From assembly GCA_003008705.1 (NCBI GenBank), contig PDUO01000064.1:1-64000 (forward strand): a stretch of DNA of 64,000 bases, written 5' to 3'. This document shows, piece after piece, positions 25,748 to 35,275 of this stretch. Numbering within the stretch: the stretch's first letter is position 1; each line of letters begins with the position of its first letter. The notes under the pieces are model-generated. The model was not told where the DNA came from and did no database searches. It saw only the letters and a program-made list of their open reading frames with translations. The translations under genes were made by a program, and so were the position numbers. The stretch comes from Pezicula radicicola. Its lineage: Eukaryota; Ascomycota; Leotiomycetes; Helotiales; Dermateaceae.

Positions 25748-28307
25748 ATGCCTCAACTAAAGGACTCCAATGAGCGAAGCCCTCTCTTGAACCCACCAGT
25801 GGCTCAACTTCCTGGTTGTCGAAGAGGGAGCCAGATTGCCGGTATTTCCCATGAGATTCGGAATCATGAGGCCTCTTCTGTCCTATCATCCGCCGTTTCG
25901 AAGGAAGAGCAGGCTCTCGCAGATACAGCCATTGGAGAGAGGCTACCCTATAATGACTACACAACGATTGATTGGTTGCATGACCTGGTACATCTGTCTC
26001 TCTCTGTGCCTAGTGCTGACAGGGCTTTGCTGATTCCTCCAAGATTAAGGACTCTTTTCGATATAGAACAATCCATTCTAAGAGGGGAATCAGGGCCCGC
26101 GTTTGGTCAACCTGGGATAGATGTCAGGGTTGGGTTGCTGCAGCTCTGATAGGAATCTTTACAGCTGTCGTCGCCTTCCTTGTCGATATTGCCGAAGCAA
26201 CAATTGCAGACTACAAGTCTGGCTATTGCTCAAACTCTTGGCTCAGTGACAGGGAAGTATGCTGTACGAATAAATCCCCGTTTCCTGGTGTGACCGACCA
26301 AGATGTTGGAGAAGATTGCCAATCGTGGAAGGTGTGGAGTAGTAATTACTGGGGAAGCTTTGCCATATACATTGCTTTTGCTTTGCTCTTTGGAATAATC
26401 GCTGGCGCCGTCACAATGACCACAAAAGCCAACCTCCCAGCCGTCACAAATGACAAGGAGGACGAGTATTCTGGAGGAGAGCAAGGCCCCCCGATGGGTA
26501 AGTCGATGTTCATGGCCGCTGGCAGTGGCATACCCGAGATCAAGACTATATTATCTGGCTTTGTCATCCCGCACTTTTTGGATTTCAAGGTGCTCTTCGT
26601 CAAAGCAATTGGTGCCACTTTTGCGGTTGCAACTGGTGAGTAGGTTTATATCTTAAGTCTCCTGTTTCTGCGGACTTTGGAGGCTTTGTTTGGCTGGGTT
26701 GCAGACATACATACATTGAAACCTTATTTTTGGCAGGGAGGAGCTTGACTTAGCTTTCGTTTACTTACAACCAATCCTAGGGATGTGTCTTGGTAAGGAG
26801 GGACCTTTCGTGCATATCTCGACGTGCGCTGGATATCTTGTGGCCAGTCTATTCCCCAAATACCGCGAGAATGGAAGGAAAATGAGGGAAATGTTGAGCG
26901 TCGCCTGCTCAGCCGGTCTAAGTGTAGCATTCGGAGCTCCAATCGGTGGAGTACTGTTTTCATATGAGGTCCGTCTTCAAATAAACTAAGGTGAATTTAC
27001 TAACTGTTTCCTAGGAAATTAGCACATATTTCCCTCGAAAGGTCCTTTGGCGAGCGTTTTTATGCTCTCTAACTGCGGCAGTAGTTCTCAAAGCCTTGAA
27101 CCCAACCGGCACTGGTAAACTCATTTTATTTGAGACCCGATATGGTATAAGCTATGATCCAATTCACTACCTAATCTTCATATTTCTCGGCATTATGGGC
27201 GGTCTCTTCGGTGGGGTCTTTTGCAAAGCAAACTTTTTATGGTCGAAGACATTTCGCAAGTACTCAATCATAAGCGGGCATCCAGTTTTTGAGCTGTCTC
27301 TCGTCGTCTTTGTCACAGCGCTTCTCCAATATCCCAACCCTCTAACTCGCGAGCCTGGTGATGTAATCATCAAAAACCTTCTTGTGGATTGCCGTCATCC
27401 AGAAGGTTCCTGGGTCTGTATACAAGAGGCAAGGGATGACCGAGGAGCTTACTATGGTTGGCTGATGTATGGTACGTGCGTGAAGCTACTACTCACGATC
27501 ATAACCTTTGGCTGTAAAGTCCCTTCGGGAATCATCATTCCCGCACTTGATGCTGGCGCTCTATTTGGTCGTCTCATTGGGCAAGCCGTACCCAACATCT
27601 CTCCCGGAATATTCGCCATGGTAGGAGCAGCTGCTTTTCTCGCAGGTGTCTCTCGAATGACAGTCTCTCTAACAGTAATTATGTTTGAGCTTACGGGAGA
27701 GGTCGACTATATCCCGCCCTTCATGATTGCAATCTTGGTGGCGAAATGGGTTGCCGATGCATTAAGTAGCGAAGGGGTGTATGATTTGGCGCAGACAGTT
27801 CTTGGGCATCCGTTCTTGGATCCCGAACATGCTTTGGCTGTCGTCCGAGATGAAGGTAGTCTCGTGGAAGAGCTAATCCCACCTGCTCGAACGATGCAAG
27901 AAATCACTCTAGATGTTGGACCTACCTTTACAGTTGATAAATTGCTCCTTTCAACCAAGTTGTCACAACTTAAAGCACGAGGCCTAATGGACGCAGGCCT
28001 TGTGCTCGTTGATGGTAATGGCATGCTACATGGCTATCTAGCTGAAGGAGAATTGGACTTTGCGTTACAAAAAGAGGGAGTACTGAAAGATACGGACAGC
28101 GTAGATCTCCTGCAGGGACCTCTGGCTACGTTTATAGATCGCACACCCTTGACTATTTGTGCCAAGGCGCCGATGGAGTATGCAGTAGAAATGTTTGGTA
28201 AACTGGGGTTAAGGCATTTGATTGTCGTTGAGGAGGGGAGTGGAAAGGTTGTTGGGGTTATTATCAAGAAGAGGTTAGTGTTGTATTTGGAGGGTTTGCA
28301 GCATTAG
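25748..28307 (+). CDS. CLC-type chloride channel / Cl-/H+ exchanger
   Basis: An intracellular-membrane anion transporter of the CLC family. Exons are 25748-25987, 26044-26635, 26781-26968 and 27015-28307 (770 aa). All three selectivity regions are present: [14 protein letters not shown] with the gating glutamate, and [13 protein letters not shown]. The sequence FSYEEISTYFP keeps a glutamate at the place used as the proton site in eukaryotic exchangers, so coupled 2Cl-/H+ exchange is more likely than a pure channel. The N-terminus includes [11 protein letters not shown], joined across intron 1 to IKDSFRYR. The C-terminus carries paired CBS-like segments ending in [18 protein letters not shown]. 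Each junction restores a conserved motif, for example [11 protein letters not shown] across intron 2. It is divergent from the kinase gene. Likely organelles are Golgi, endosome or vacuole, by family analogy. Confidence 0.92.
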
Positions 28308-28763
28308 TGCTTTTGCCTTAAATTCACAATAATTAATCTGGGCTCTTGATATTGAACAGTGATTAGGAGTAAGATTTGTGAGGTACTGGTAGGAAAGTAA
28401 CCTCGAATTCCGTGCAGAGCAAAAATACCAAGATATTAATATCGGCTCTGAATAACTTAAGGTTAACAGAACCTATCTACCTACCTATCTATCTACACGA
28501 ACGGCAATCGGTACCTAAGTAAGTAAGAAAAAGGAATAACAACCCAACACCATCCATAAATCCATCTACTAAACTAGAATTCCTAACCAAAAACAAGAAA
28601 AGTAATTCGTAGATTCAGGAGCCTGTCGTCCAATCCAAAGCAGCTATTAAGACTTTTCTTTCTACTTGGCCCCCACTTAAACTAACCCCACCCCACCCCC
28701 CAAATCCACCCCTCTCAAAACCCCAAACAACCCTTTCCTCTCAACAAACAGAATTACAAAAAA
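28308..28763. other. Intergenic 5' of tRNA-Val
   Basis: This is the 3' flank of the CLC gene. It contains CTAC/CTAT-rich microsatellite sequence near 28475-28500 and pyrimidine tracts before the tRNA. No gene was recognised. Confidence 0.5.
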
Positions 28764-28916
28764 GGCCGATTGGTGTAGTGGTTATCACATCTGCTTTACA
28801 AGTATCCTACAATATGATGTCTCTAACGCAGTTGGTGTAAGTTCCTCTCTTCTCTTCACATCACAACAATAATCTAATTCAAATATATAGCGCAGGTTCG
28901 ATCCCTGCATCGGTCA
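28764..28916 (+). tRNA. tRNA-Val(UAC) interrupted by two introns
   Basis: Reading from 28764: acceptor GGCCGAT, TG, D-arm GTGT-AGTGGTTA-TCAC, A26, anticodon stem TCTGC, loop TTTACA. A 26-nt insert (28801-28826) sits at the standard site after position 37. Then come C38, GCAGT, variable bases TGGT, and a second insert of 54 nt (28837-28890). The last variable base C follows, then T-arm GCAGG-TTCGATC-CCTGC, ATCGGTC and discriminator A. With both inserts removed the acceptor stem pairs fully (one G-U), the T-stem is perfect and the variable loop has the normal five bases. Only the outer anticodon-stem pair is a T-T mismatch. Anticodon TAC means valine. The A box TGGTGTAGTGG and B box GGTTCGATCCC are intact, and a T6 terminator follows. 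Confidence 0.85.
28837..28890 (+). other. Spliceosomal-type insert inside tRNA-Val
   Basis: The 54-nt insert starts GTAAGTTCCTCTC, contains TCTAAT 12 nt before its end and finishes ATATATAG. It lies within the variable loop, away from the tRNA endonuclease site. By hand alignment it matches the insert in tRNA-Pro at about 31 of 44 columns up to the end of CTAAT, including TTCTCT and ATCACAA blocks. Confidence 0.75.
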
Positions 28917-28923
28917 AATTAAC

Positions 28924-28929
28924 TTTTTT
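28924..28929 (+). terminator. Likely pol III terminator of the tRNA-Val gene
   Basis: A run of six T lies eight bases after the discriminator base. Confidence 0.75.
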
Positions 28930-29418
28930 GTCTTCATTTTTCTTTTGCTTTTTGAATTTTGAATTGCTGAGGGGAACTACTGTAGGAGCGAAGAAATGGG
29001 GATTCGCTGTGAATAACTTCATTAATGAGAGATTTTTTCTTTTTGTGTGTGGATTACGAAGCGAGGTTTTCGCTTGTGGAACACTTGATAGGAGTGTCCT
29101 TCCCAAGTGGGATATTTTTAAAAGTCTGTGAATGTATGAACAAACGGCACTTGGTCGGTCTGGAAGTATGTTCTTGAGTTACTCGTTATTCTCCCTTGAT
29201 CCTCCTGGTCTTTGTCATGGTCTTGTGAGTAGTCGTTTTGAGTTGTGATAAGCGAGTAATAAAAAGGAGCTCTTCACAATTACTTCGAGTTCAAGAGATT
29301 TGGAAACATTATCTTTCAAAATCACGGAGGAAATATCTATCATTCTTAATAACCACGCATGCTATGAGTACTACCAAACCATTTTCATTCCAATCATCAT
29401 ATCATTCCTATAGAGCAC
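28930..29418. other. Intergenic between tRNA-Val and PGM 3' end
   Basis: No gene was recognised. It includes the 3' untranslated region of the minus-strand phosphoglucomutase gene. Confidence 0.5.
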
Positions 29419-31264
29419 TTATGTCTTAACATCAGGCTCAGTTCGTCCAATATGCTTCTGGAAGCCCAACAACTCGGTGGCGAGCTCAATATCAGGCTTC
29501 AAGAAGTCTTGGGCATCGAGGCCGTATGTCTTAGCGTCCGAGGTGTGCTTCTCGATGTACAGACGGATTGTTGCGCCTGACGAGCCGGTACCAGAAAGAC
29601 GAACGACGATGCGGGATCCGTCAGAAAACTTAACGTAGAGTCCCTGGTTTGGAGAAACGCTACCGTCAAGATCAGTGTAGGAGAAATCACCAGCTTCGGC
29701 AACTGTGCGGTCTATCCCAGCATCATTAATATATGGGTTATTTCGGAGGGAGAGGCGAACTTACCACCAATCTTAGAACCAACGAAAGATGAATCCGCAA
29801 TCTTAGCAGTCAAGTCCTTGACGACGCTTGCAGCTCCATCACTGTCAACATTCTCGTAGTCGTATCTCGTGAAGAAAGTACGTCCATACGTAGTCCAGAA
29901 ATCGTGTTGGATCTTGGCGATGCTAGGTGTAACGTCTGGGTGGGCTTCACCGATACCAGCAATGATGTTCAACCATGCGACAACAGCCCAGAGTCCATCC
30001 TTTTCACGGATGTGATTACTGCCTGTACCGAAAGATTCTTCTCCGCAGATAGACAGCTTGTTGGCATCGAAAAGCGCGCAGAAGAACTTCCAGCCAGTTG
30101 GGACTTCGTAGCAATTCAAACCTTGTGCCTTGGCAACGAGGTCAACAGCACCAGATGTTGGCATACTACGGGCAAGACCGTAAACTCCTTGCTTCTTGAA
30201 GTATGGAATAAGATTTGCGTGGTGAGCAATGATTGCCAAACTGTCTCCAGGAGACACGAAGGAATTGGCACCGTAAATCATGTTACGGTCTCCATCACCA
30301 TCACTGGCAGCTCCAAAGTGGATATTCCCTTTGTCAACAGCTTCGACGAGAGAGTGAGCGTAGGTAAGGTTGGGATCTGGGTGACCGCCGTTGAAATCGG
30401 GTGAAGGAATGCAGTTCTGTGTGCTGGAGCTTGGAAGGCCGAGCTCTTGCTCAAAGATTGCTTTTCCGTACGGACCTGTAACACCAGAGAGCGCATCGAA
30501 AAGGACCTTGAAGTCCTTGTTCTTCTGGAAAAACGTCTTGATTAGAGGGAAATCAAAGATATCCTTCAACATCTCAACGTAATCTGAGGTTGAATCAACG
30601 ATCTCTACTTCCAAATCGCCATATTTCTTGGTTCCAATCGTAGTAATGTCAACCTCTGGAATATCGGCGATCTTGTATGTTGTGAGCTTCTTGGAGGCCT
30701 CGAAGATCTTGTTTGTGACAGATTCGGGAGCTGGGCCACCGTTGGCAAGGTTGTACTTGATCCCGAAATCATTCTTGGGTCCTGGCAGTCAAGGATTAGC
30801 TCAGACCTCAATTTACATGATCAGTTGGGAAGCTACCTCCAGCATTGTGACTGGCAGTCAAGAGTATGCCACCAGTAGCTTTACGCTTTCTAATGAGATG
30901 ACTAGCTGCAGGTGTGCTCATGATACCATTCTGACCGATCAGAAGCTTCTTGACGCCGTAAGCAGCTCCAATCTTCGCAATCAGCTGTATAACTTCGGGG
31001 TTCCAGTATCGTCCATCACCACCAATGACCAAGAAGCTGCCTTCGACACCTTCTGGGATTGAGAGCAGGATGCTAGTAACAAAGGATTCGCTGTAATGTT
31101 CCTTTTGAAAAACTACAACCTTCTTCCGCAAGCCAGAACTGTGATGTGAGAGTTGTTAGTTGCAGGTGGATGAGCTGGGCTGATGCGGGGAAGAAAGTGG
31201 CAAGAACTTACGTTCCGGGCTTCTGGTCGGTGAAGGGAGTAAGAGAAACAGTTTTGACACTCAT
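29419..31264 (-). CDS. PGM2: Phosphoglucomutase
   Basis: Interconverts glucose-1-phosphate and glucose-6-phosphate in the cytosol, linking glycogen, trehalose and cell-wall precursors to glycolysis. Exons (minus) are 31264-31212, 31138-30837, 30781-29765 and 29711-29419 (554 aa, the usual length). Seen in order: the N-terminal TVSLTPFTDQKPGTSGLRKK; the phosphoserine loop TASHNAGG (Ser114); metal-binding ASDGDGDRN; the sugar loop CGEESFGTGSNH; and the phosphate-binding RLSGTGSSGATIRLY near the C-terminus. All four introns' worth of boundaries keep frame across three introns and join conserved text. The serine loop has Ala where many family members have Pro (HNPGG); since this lies at the end of exon 2, a sequence check is simple. 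Symbol is by homology only. Confidence 0.94.
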
Positions 31265-31801
31265 GATTGCTGTGTTGTATGTCAAGCTCAGAATTTCAAG
31301 TTTATATTTGAAAAATTGAGAGTCTGGATGAGGTGGGGGAAGTTGAAGAAGCGGTGATCAACAATCTTGTGCCAGTTGTGCACGTTCTGATGACGGCGGG
31401 GTCCTTCAGAGGTGGTAAAGCAGCAGTCCTCGAGAACTCATGCAATTTTGTGCCTAGCATCATTTTTGAAATTCACAACTGTGCTTTTAATAGTCGAAAT
31501 AAGTAGTGATTCTACCACTTCATAGCCAAGTTAAACTTCTACCACTGCGGTATCATGTTGTACTCAAGGGAATCTACTACAAACCTAACCTTCGATAGAC
31601 TGAGCTTCTATTGTGAGTGCCGCTTTATCTTCTTCCACCACGAGGGCTCGGAGGGGTTCGTCTGCAGCTCGCCACTTTCTCACGATCAGACCTGTCGTCC
31701 AATCATTTCCCGCCAGCAAGTCACCAATCAATAGCTCCAAAGCCCTCCATTACAGAGAGAGTAAGGCCTCAATTCTCGCCATTATTTCCCCTTTAACTTC
31801 C
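31265..31801. other. Intergenic, PGM promoter and REX2 3' flank
   Basis: Both flanking genes run on the minus strand, so this holds the PGM promoter and leader and the 3' flank of the oligoribonuclease gene. No further gene was recognised. Confidence 0.5.
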
Positions 31802-32550
31802 CTACTTCTGGAAAAGCGTCTGCTTGTAATATCTTGCTTCCGCAATACTCTCGAGAATATCCTCCTTCGCCTGATGCAATTCCTTCTTCCTTGGGACATT
31901 ATTCACAACCTCAGGTGCAGACCACATCTTCGCAGCCTCCTTGATCGTGCTGACGTCGAGGATTCGGTAATGCAGGTAATCTATTACTTTCTTGTATGGT
32001 TCTATGCGTAAGAATGCTGTTTATGGACAGAACGTCAGCTGTGAGTTGAGAAGGAGATAGTCGAGGTGACGTAAGATTGATCGATCTTACCTTTGTCTGC
32101 ATGCACTGAGTTTCCTGCTAGTATGGCACTCCTTACTCGTGGAACCCATTTCTTGATATACTCGAGAAGGTCGGTCGATGCTTGCTCGGGTGTCGTCGTA
32201 GATGCTAGCACCGCAGCTGTCAATCCGCTGTGGCCATGGGTGAAAGTGCACCAGGAATCCTGTCGCTTCTCAGTTCTGCGTCGCCCAATAGTCCCAAAAG
32301 GTCATACCATCTTATCCATTGTCTCCTTCGTTTGGTGGATCACAGCACCCCATCCTTCCTCGTCCAACACCTCGAGGTCGCCATTTGTTATGATGCAGAA
32401 AATCTCGATAATTACGTCGTTGTCTACGTCGAGACCTGTCATCTGTGGGGTCAGTAAGTTTGAGGAAGCATACTGAGTGGTAGGATTCTTTGGGCTTACC
32501 TCACAATCGATCCATACCAGGCGTCTGTCCTTGTTGCTGAGTCCTGCCAT
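31802..32550 (-). CDS. REX2: Oligoribonuclease, DEDDh 3'-5' exonuclease (REX2-like)
   Basis: Degrades very short RNA oligomers to nucleotides; fungal and animal REX2 act in mitochondria. Exons (minus) are 32550-32500, 32442-32308, 32259-32091 and 32016-31802 (189 aa). ExoI LVWIDCEMTGLD supplies Asp15 and Glu17 and is split by intron 1 after Glu17. ExoII lies around GLDVDNDVIIEI and the WCTFTHGHSGLT block. ExoIII HYRILDVSTIKE is in the last exon. The C-terminal RKKELHQAKEDILESI is typical of the family. An upstream in-frame Met at 32595 would add 15 residues and could matter for mitochondrial import. Intron 1 is 57 nt with no stop in frame (see findings). Confidence 0.92.
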
Positions 32551-34549
32551 ATTGTTGTTGTTTTGCGGACTGCGTTTGTTAGGGGGTTTCAGCACATTAT
32601 TATTCTCATTATCTTCCCCAGAACACTCTTTAGGTTTAAGCTATGCACAACTTTTAATGTTTATACAACACTCCACTTCTTCTTGTATTCCTTCCCTTGT
32701 ATATAAGCCGACACTCGGACCAGAGGGACGTGCATTAAGTTATCAATCAAACGAAGCAGTTCTAACCAATAAACTTCCTGTGTTTGCCTTCGAGACGCGT
32801 TAAGCGGTGGTCCAGTGGCTAATGTTTTGCACACCGCCTTTTTTCGGCCCAGCAAAATTATGCTACAGGGACTTTTGCAGGACATGTTAGCGTACCTCTG
32901 CCAAAGCGGTGTGCAAAGCAATAGCCTGGGCACCTTCGCTAAAGCAGAGAGCTGTCTAAGCACGTGCAATTCTGCCCTTCTACCCTGTAGGGTATGCCCT
33001 TTAACTGGTAGGACCCCATTTCTACATATCAAAAATATATGGTGAAACCCTCTATTTGCGAGCCTTGTCCTTTGTTTTCATTCAGCCTTGCCCGTATGTA
33101 AAAGGTGATCGTAGAAAAGGGTTCTTGAGTGAAGGCTTGGCAATTCTCGCTTAGTGCGCGCTAGTCCCCCCTTTGCCTTCCCGACTGCCAATTTAAACTT
33201 AAAGAAGACTTAACAATCACCCCAGATGTCTTTATTGGTTTCTGACTGTCATTTCATCACCCTTTTTACTCTTATAATTGGCCAATCTCTAAAGCGGAGG
33301 TTAGTCGACCGGCGTGGTAATTGAAGGATTTTCTATGAAGTATGAGTTAAATAACTTACACGTTCGGTATTTCTAATTACTTTATGTTGTAGTCAGACAT
33401 CTTCCAAGGCTAATCTTCGACGATAATAACACTTTCAGTTTATATTCCGAAATCTTGTCCGCGAAGAAATGTTTTGTGTGGTAGAGCTGTGGTTGTTTGT
33501 ATAAACCAAGGACACAGCTTATGTAGAAGCTATCAGAGCTCAACTCCATAAATAACCATAATCTTCAAAATATAAAATGTAATTCTAGGAGCATAGTAAT
33601 GTTTTCATTAAGGATGTCGTTGACAAATTGATCACGACGCGATATTGTAGTCCTTTTTGAATGTTGATTCTGCTACATGTTAGATGGAGAAGATGCTCGA
33701 TGAAGTAGAGGATGTAGTTATAAACCTGGCTCATTAGTCAGTTTTATGAATAGTAGGCTACAATATACCTCTCGTTTCGCTAGCCACTGTGTAGTGTATT
33801 ACTTGACTCAGCTAAAGTAACAGAAGATTAAGCCTTGGACTTCATTAATAAGGTTCGCTATAGATTTTGAATTGGCAATGTCTTACCGGGAATAGTTGTT
33901 TGCAAAGCTTTATTATGCGTACACAAGAAATTGCGTCAAGTCTAAATAAGAGCATCCCAGTAGCTAGCTTACAGGCATTATGCCCAGAGCATGAAGGTCT
34001 TTCATTTCAAGACGCATTCCAGTACCCAACTGCGTTAAAACTTAACCAGTACTGTATAATCATCACGGGTAGTAACATTAATAACCGATCACTTAATCAC
34101 CGAAGAGATGTCAGCAACTAACCGAAGACTTATACTTAGTAGAATGTAATTGTGTTGCTTAAGGTATACTTATAGCCGATTAGTACTGATACAATACTAG
34201 TAGTTCTCCGAGCAGTACATTTTCTTATCTAGGTACAGGTGATGTTACCCCTCCGGATAAAAGTCATTTTGACATGCAATAAGAACTTAGTAGGACAATG
34301 CGGAGAACACAGTCGATAGCAAACCAAGGACTAGAATATTCGATGACGCCTTCAATTCAAGAGCAAACTCTGGCGTTAGACTTTTGTATCGTTTTCATCC
34401 TAGGCGAGTGTATTACAGTACAGGATACTCAAAAGTGGGATCCTCATCCACATCAAAATTTTATCCCATCTGTCTACATAAGTATACTAGGAGAAGACTC
34501 ACCAGTACAACGGTTCCAATCTCACCATCAGAACTATATCCTCTCCATA
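32551..34549. other. Long intergenic stretch, no supported gene
   Basis: This contains the REX2 promoter, the short inverted-repeat element at 32800-32942 and about 1.5 kb with only small frames (84 codons at 33867-34121, unrecognised). An open frame runs in from 34298 to the dehydrogenase start but does not look like part of the enzyme. Confidence 0.5.
32800..32942. mobile_element. MITE-like element with ~40-bp terminal inverted repeats
   Basis: The left arm 32800-32838 and right arm 32903-32942 are inverted copies. Left reads AAGCGGTGGTCCAGTGGCTA then ATG and TTTTGCACACCGC; the complement of the right reads TAGCGAAGGTGCCCAGGCTA then TTG and CTTTGCACACCGC. The interior is about 64 bp. Size and structure fit a miniature inverted-repeat transposon. 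I could not define a clean target-site duplication. Confidence 0.6.
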
Positions 34550-35275
34550 ATGCCTGTTTATGTAATCACAGGAGCAAACCGTGGTCTCGGCCTCGAATTC
34601 GCAACCCAAATCTCTACAGACACCTCCAACACCATAATTGGAACAACCCGAACACTCACCTCAGACCTCAGCGAATTCAACGCCTTAAAAGCCCACAACA
34701 AAAACATTCACATCCTTGAATGTGACACCGGATCCATATCATCAATCCAAGCATTTGCCAAACAACTCAGCAATCTCTTAGTAGAGAATGGCAACAAGAT
34801 TGATTTCTTGTTGAATAATGCTGGTATAAATAGTGTTCCGCATGAACGTTCAACGAGTATTAGTGAACAAGGATTACAAGATCATATTCGGATTAATGTT
34901 CTTGGACCTGCTAAGACGGTGGAGTTTTTGGATGTTGCTGGTCTTTTGGGAAAGGGAAGTGTGGTTATGAATATGACTTCTGGACTTGGTTCGGTGGCGT
35001 TTGTTAAGGAGATTAATGCGGCTAAGTGTACTACTTATAGCATTAGTAAGGCTGCTTTGAATATGCTTACCGTTCATCAAAGCATGGAGTTTAAGGAGAA
35101 GGGTGTTGTAGTTATTTGTATGGATCCTGGGTGGGTTAAGACGAGGATGGGTGGTGAGGGTGCTGTTTTGGAGAAGGAGTTTAGTATAGGGAGCATGTTA
35201 AAGGCCATTAGAGGTGTTGGGGAGGCTGATAGTGGGAAATTTTTTGAGTATAGTGGAAGAGAGAGACCGTGGTAG
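34550..35275 (+). CDS. Short-chain dehydrogenase/reductase (SDR)
   Basis: An NAD(P)-dependent oxidoreductase of unknown substrate. It is a single exon of 241 aa. The Rossmann motif TGANRGLG lies at residues 7-14, NNAG near residue 90, and the catalytic Ser in MNMTSGLGS precedes YSISK, the Tyr-x3-Lys pair. PGWVKTRMGG is the usual cofactor-side loop. It resembles the C-factor/carbonyl-reductase-like branch of fungal SDRs. The frame is open upstream to an earlier Met at 34298, but that extension is unlike any SDR, and the start at 34550 gives VYVITGANRG at the N-terminus as expected. The gene is isolated between two gene-free stretches, so context offers no clue to function. Confidence 0.87.
   Translation: MPVYVITGANRGLGLEFATQISTDTSNTIIGTTRTLTSDLSEFNALKAHNKNIHILECDTGSISSIQAFAKQLSNLLVENGNKIDFLLNNAGINSVPHERSTSISEQGLQDHIRINVLGPAKTVEFLDVAGLLGKGSVVMNMTSGLGSVAFVKEINAAKCTTYSISKAALNMLTVHQSMEFKEKGVVVICMDPGWVKTRMGGEGAVLEKEFSIGSMLKAIRGVGEADSGKFFEYSGRERPW

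Noticed and set aside
32803..32840. A-box-like TGGTCCAGTGG suggesting the 5' half of a tRNA
   Set aside because: No T-arm or 3' acceptor partner lies downstream, and the sequence is explained as one arm of an inverted repeat.
34298..34549. 84-residue N-terminal extension of the dehydrogenase
   Set aside because: It has no SDR or targeting features, and the conserved Rossmann strand starts right after the Met at 34550.
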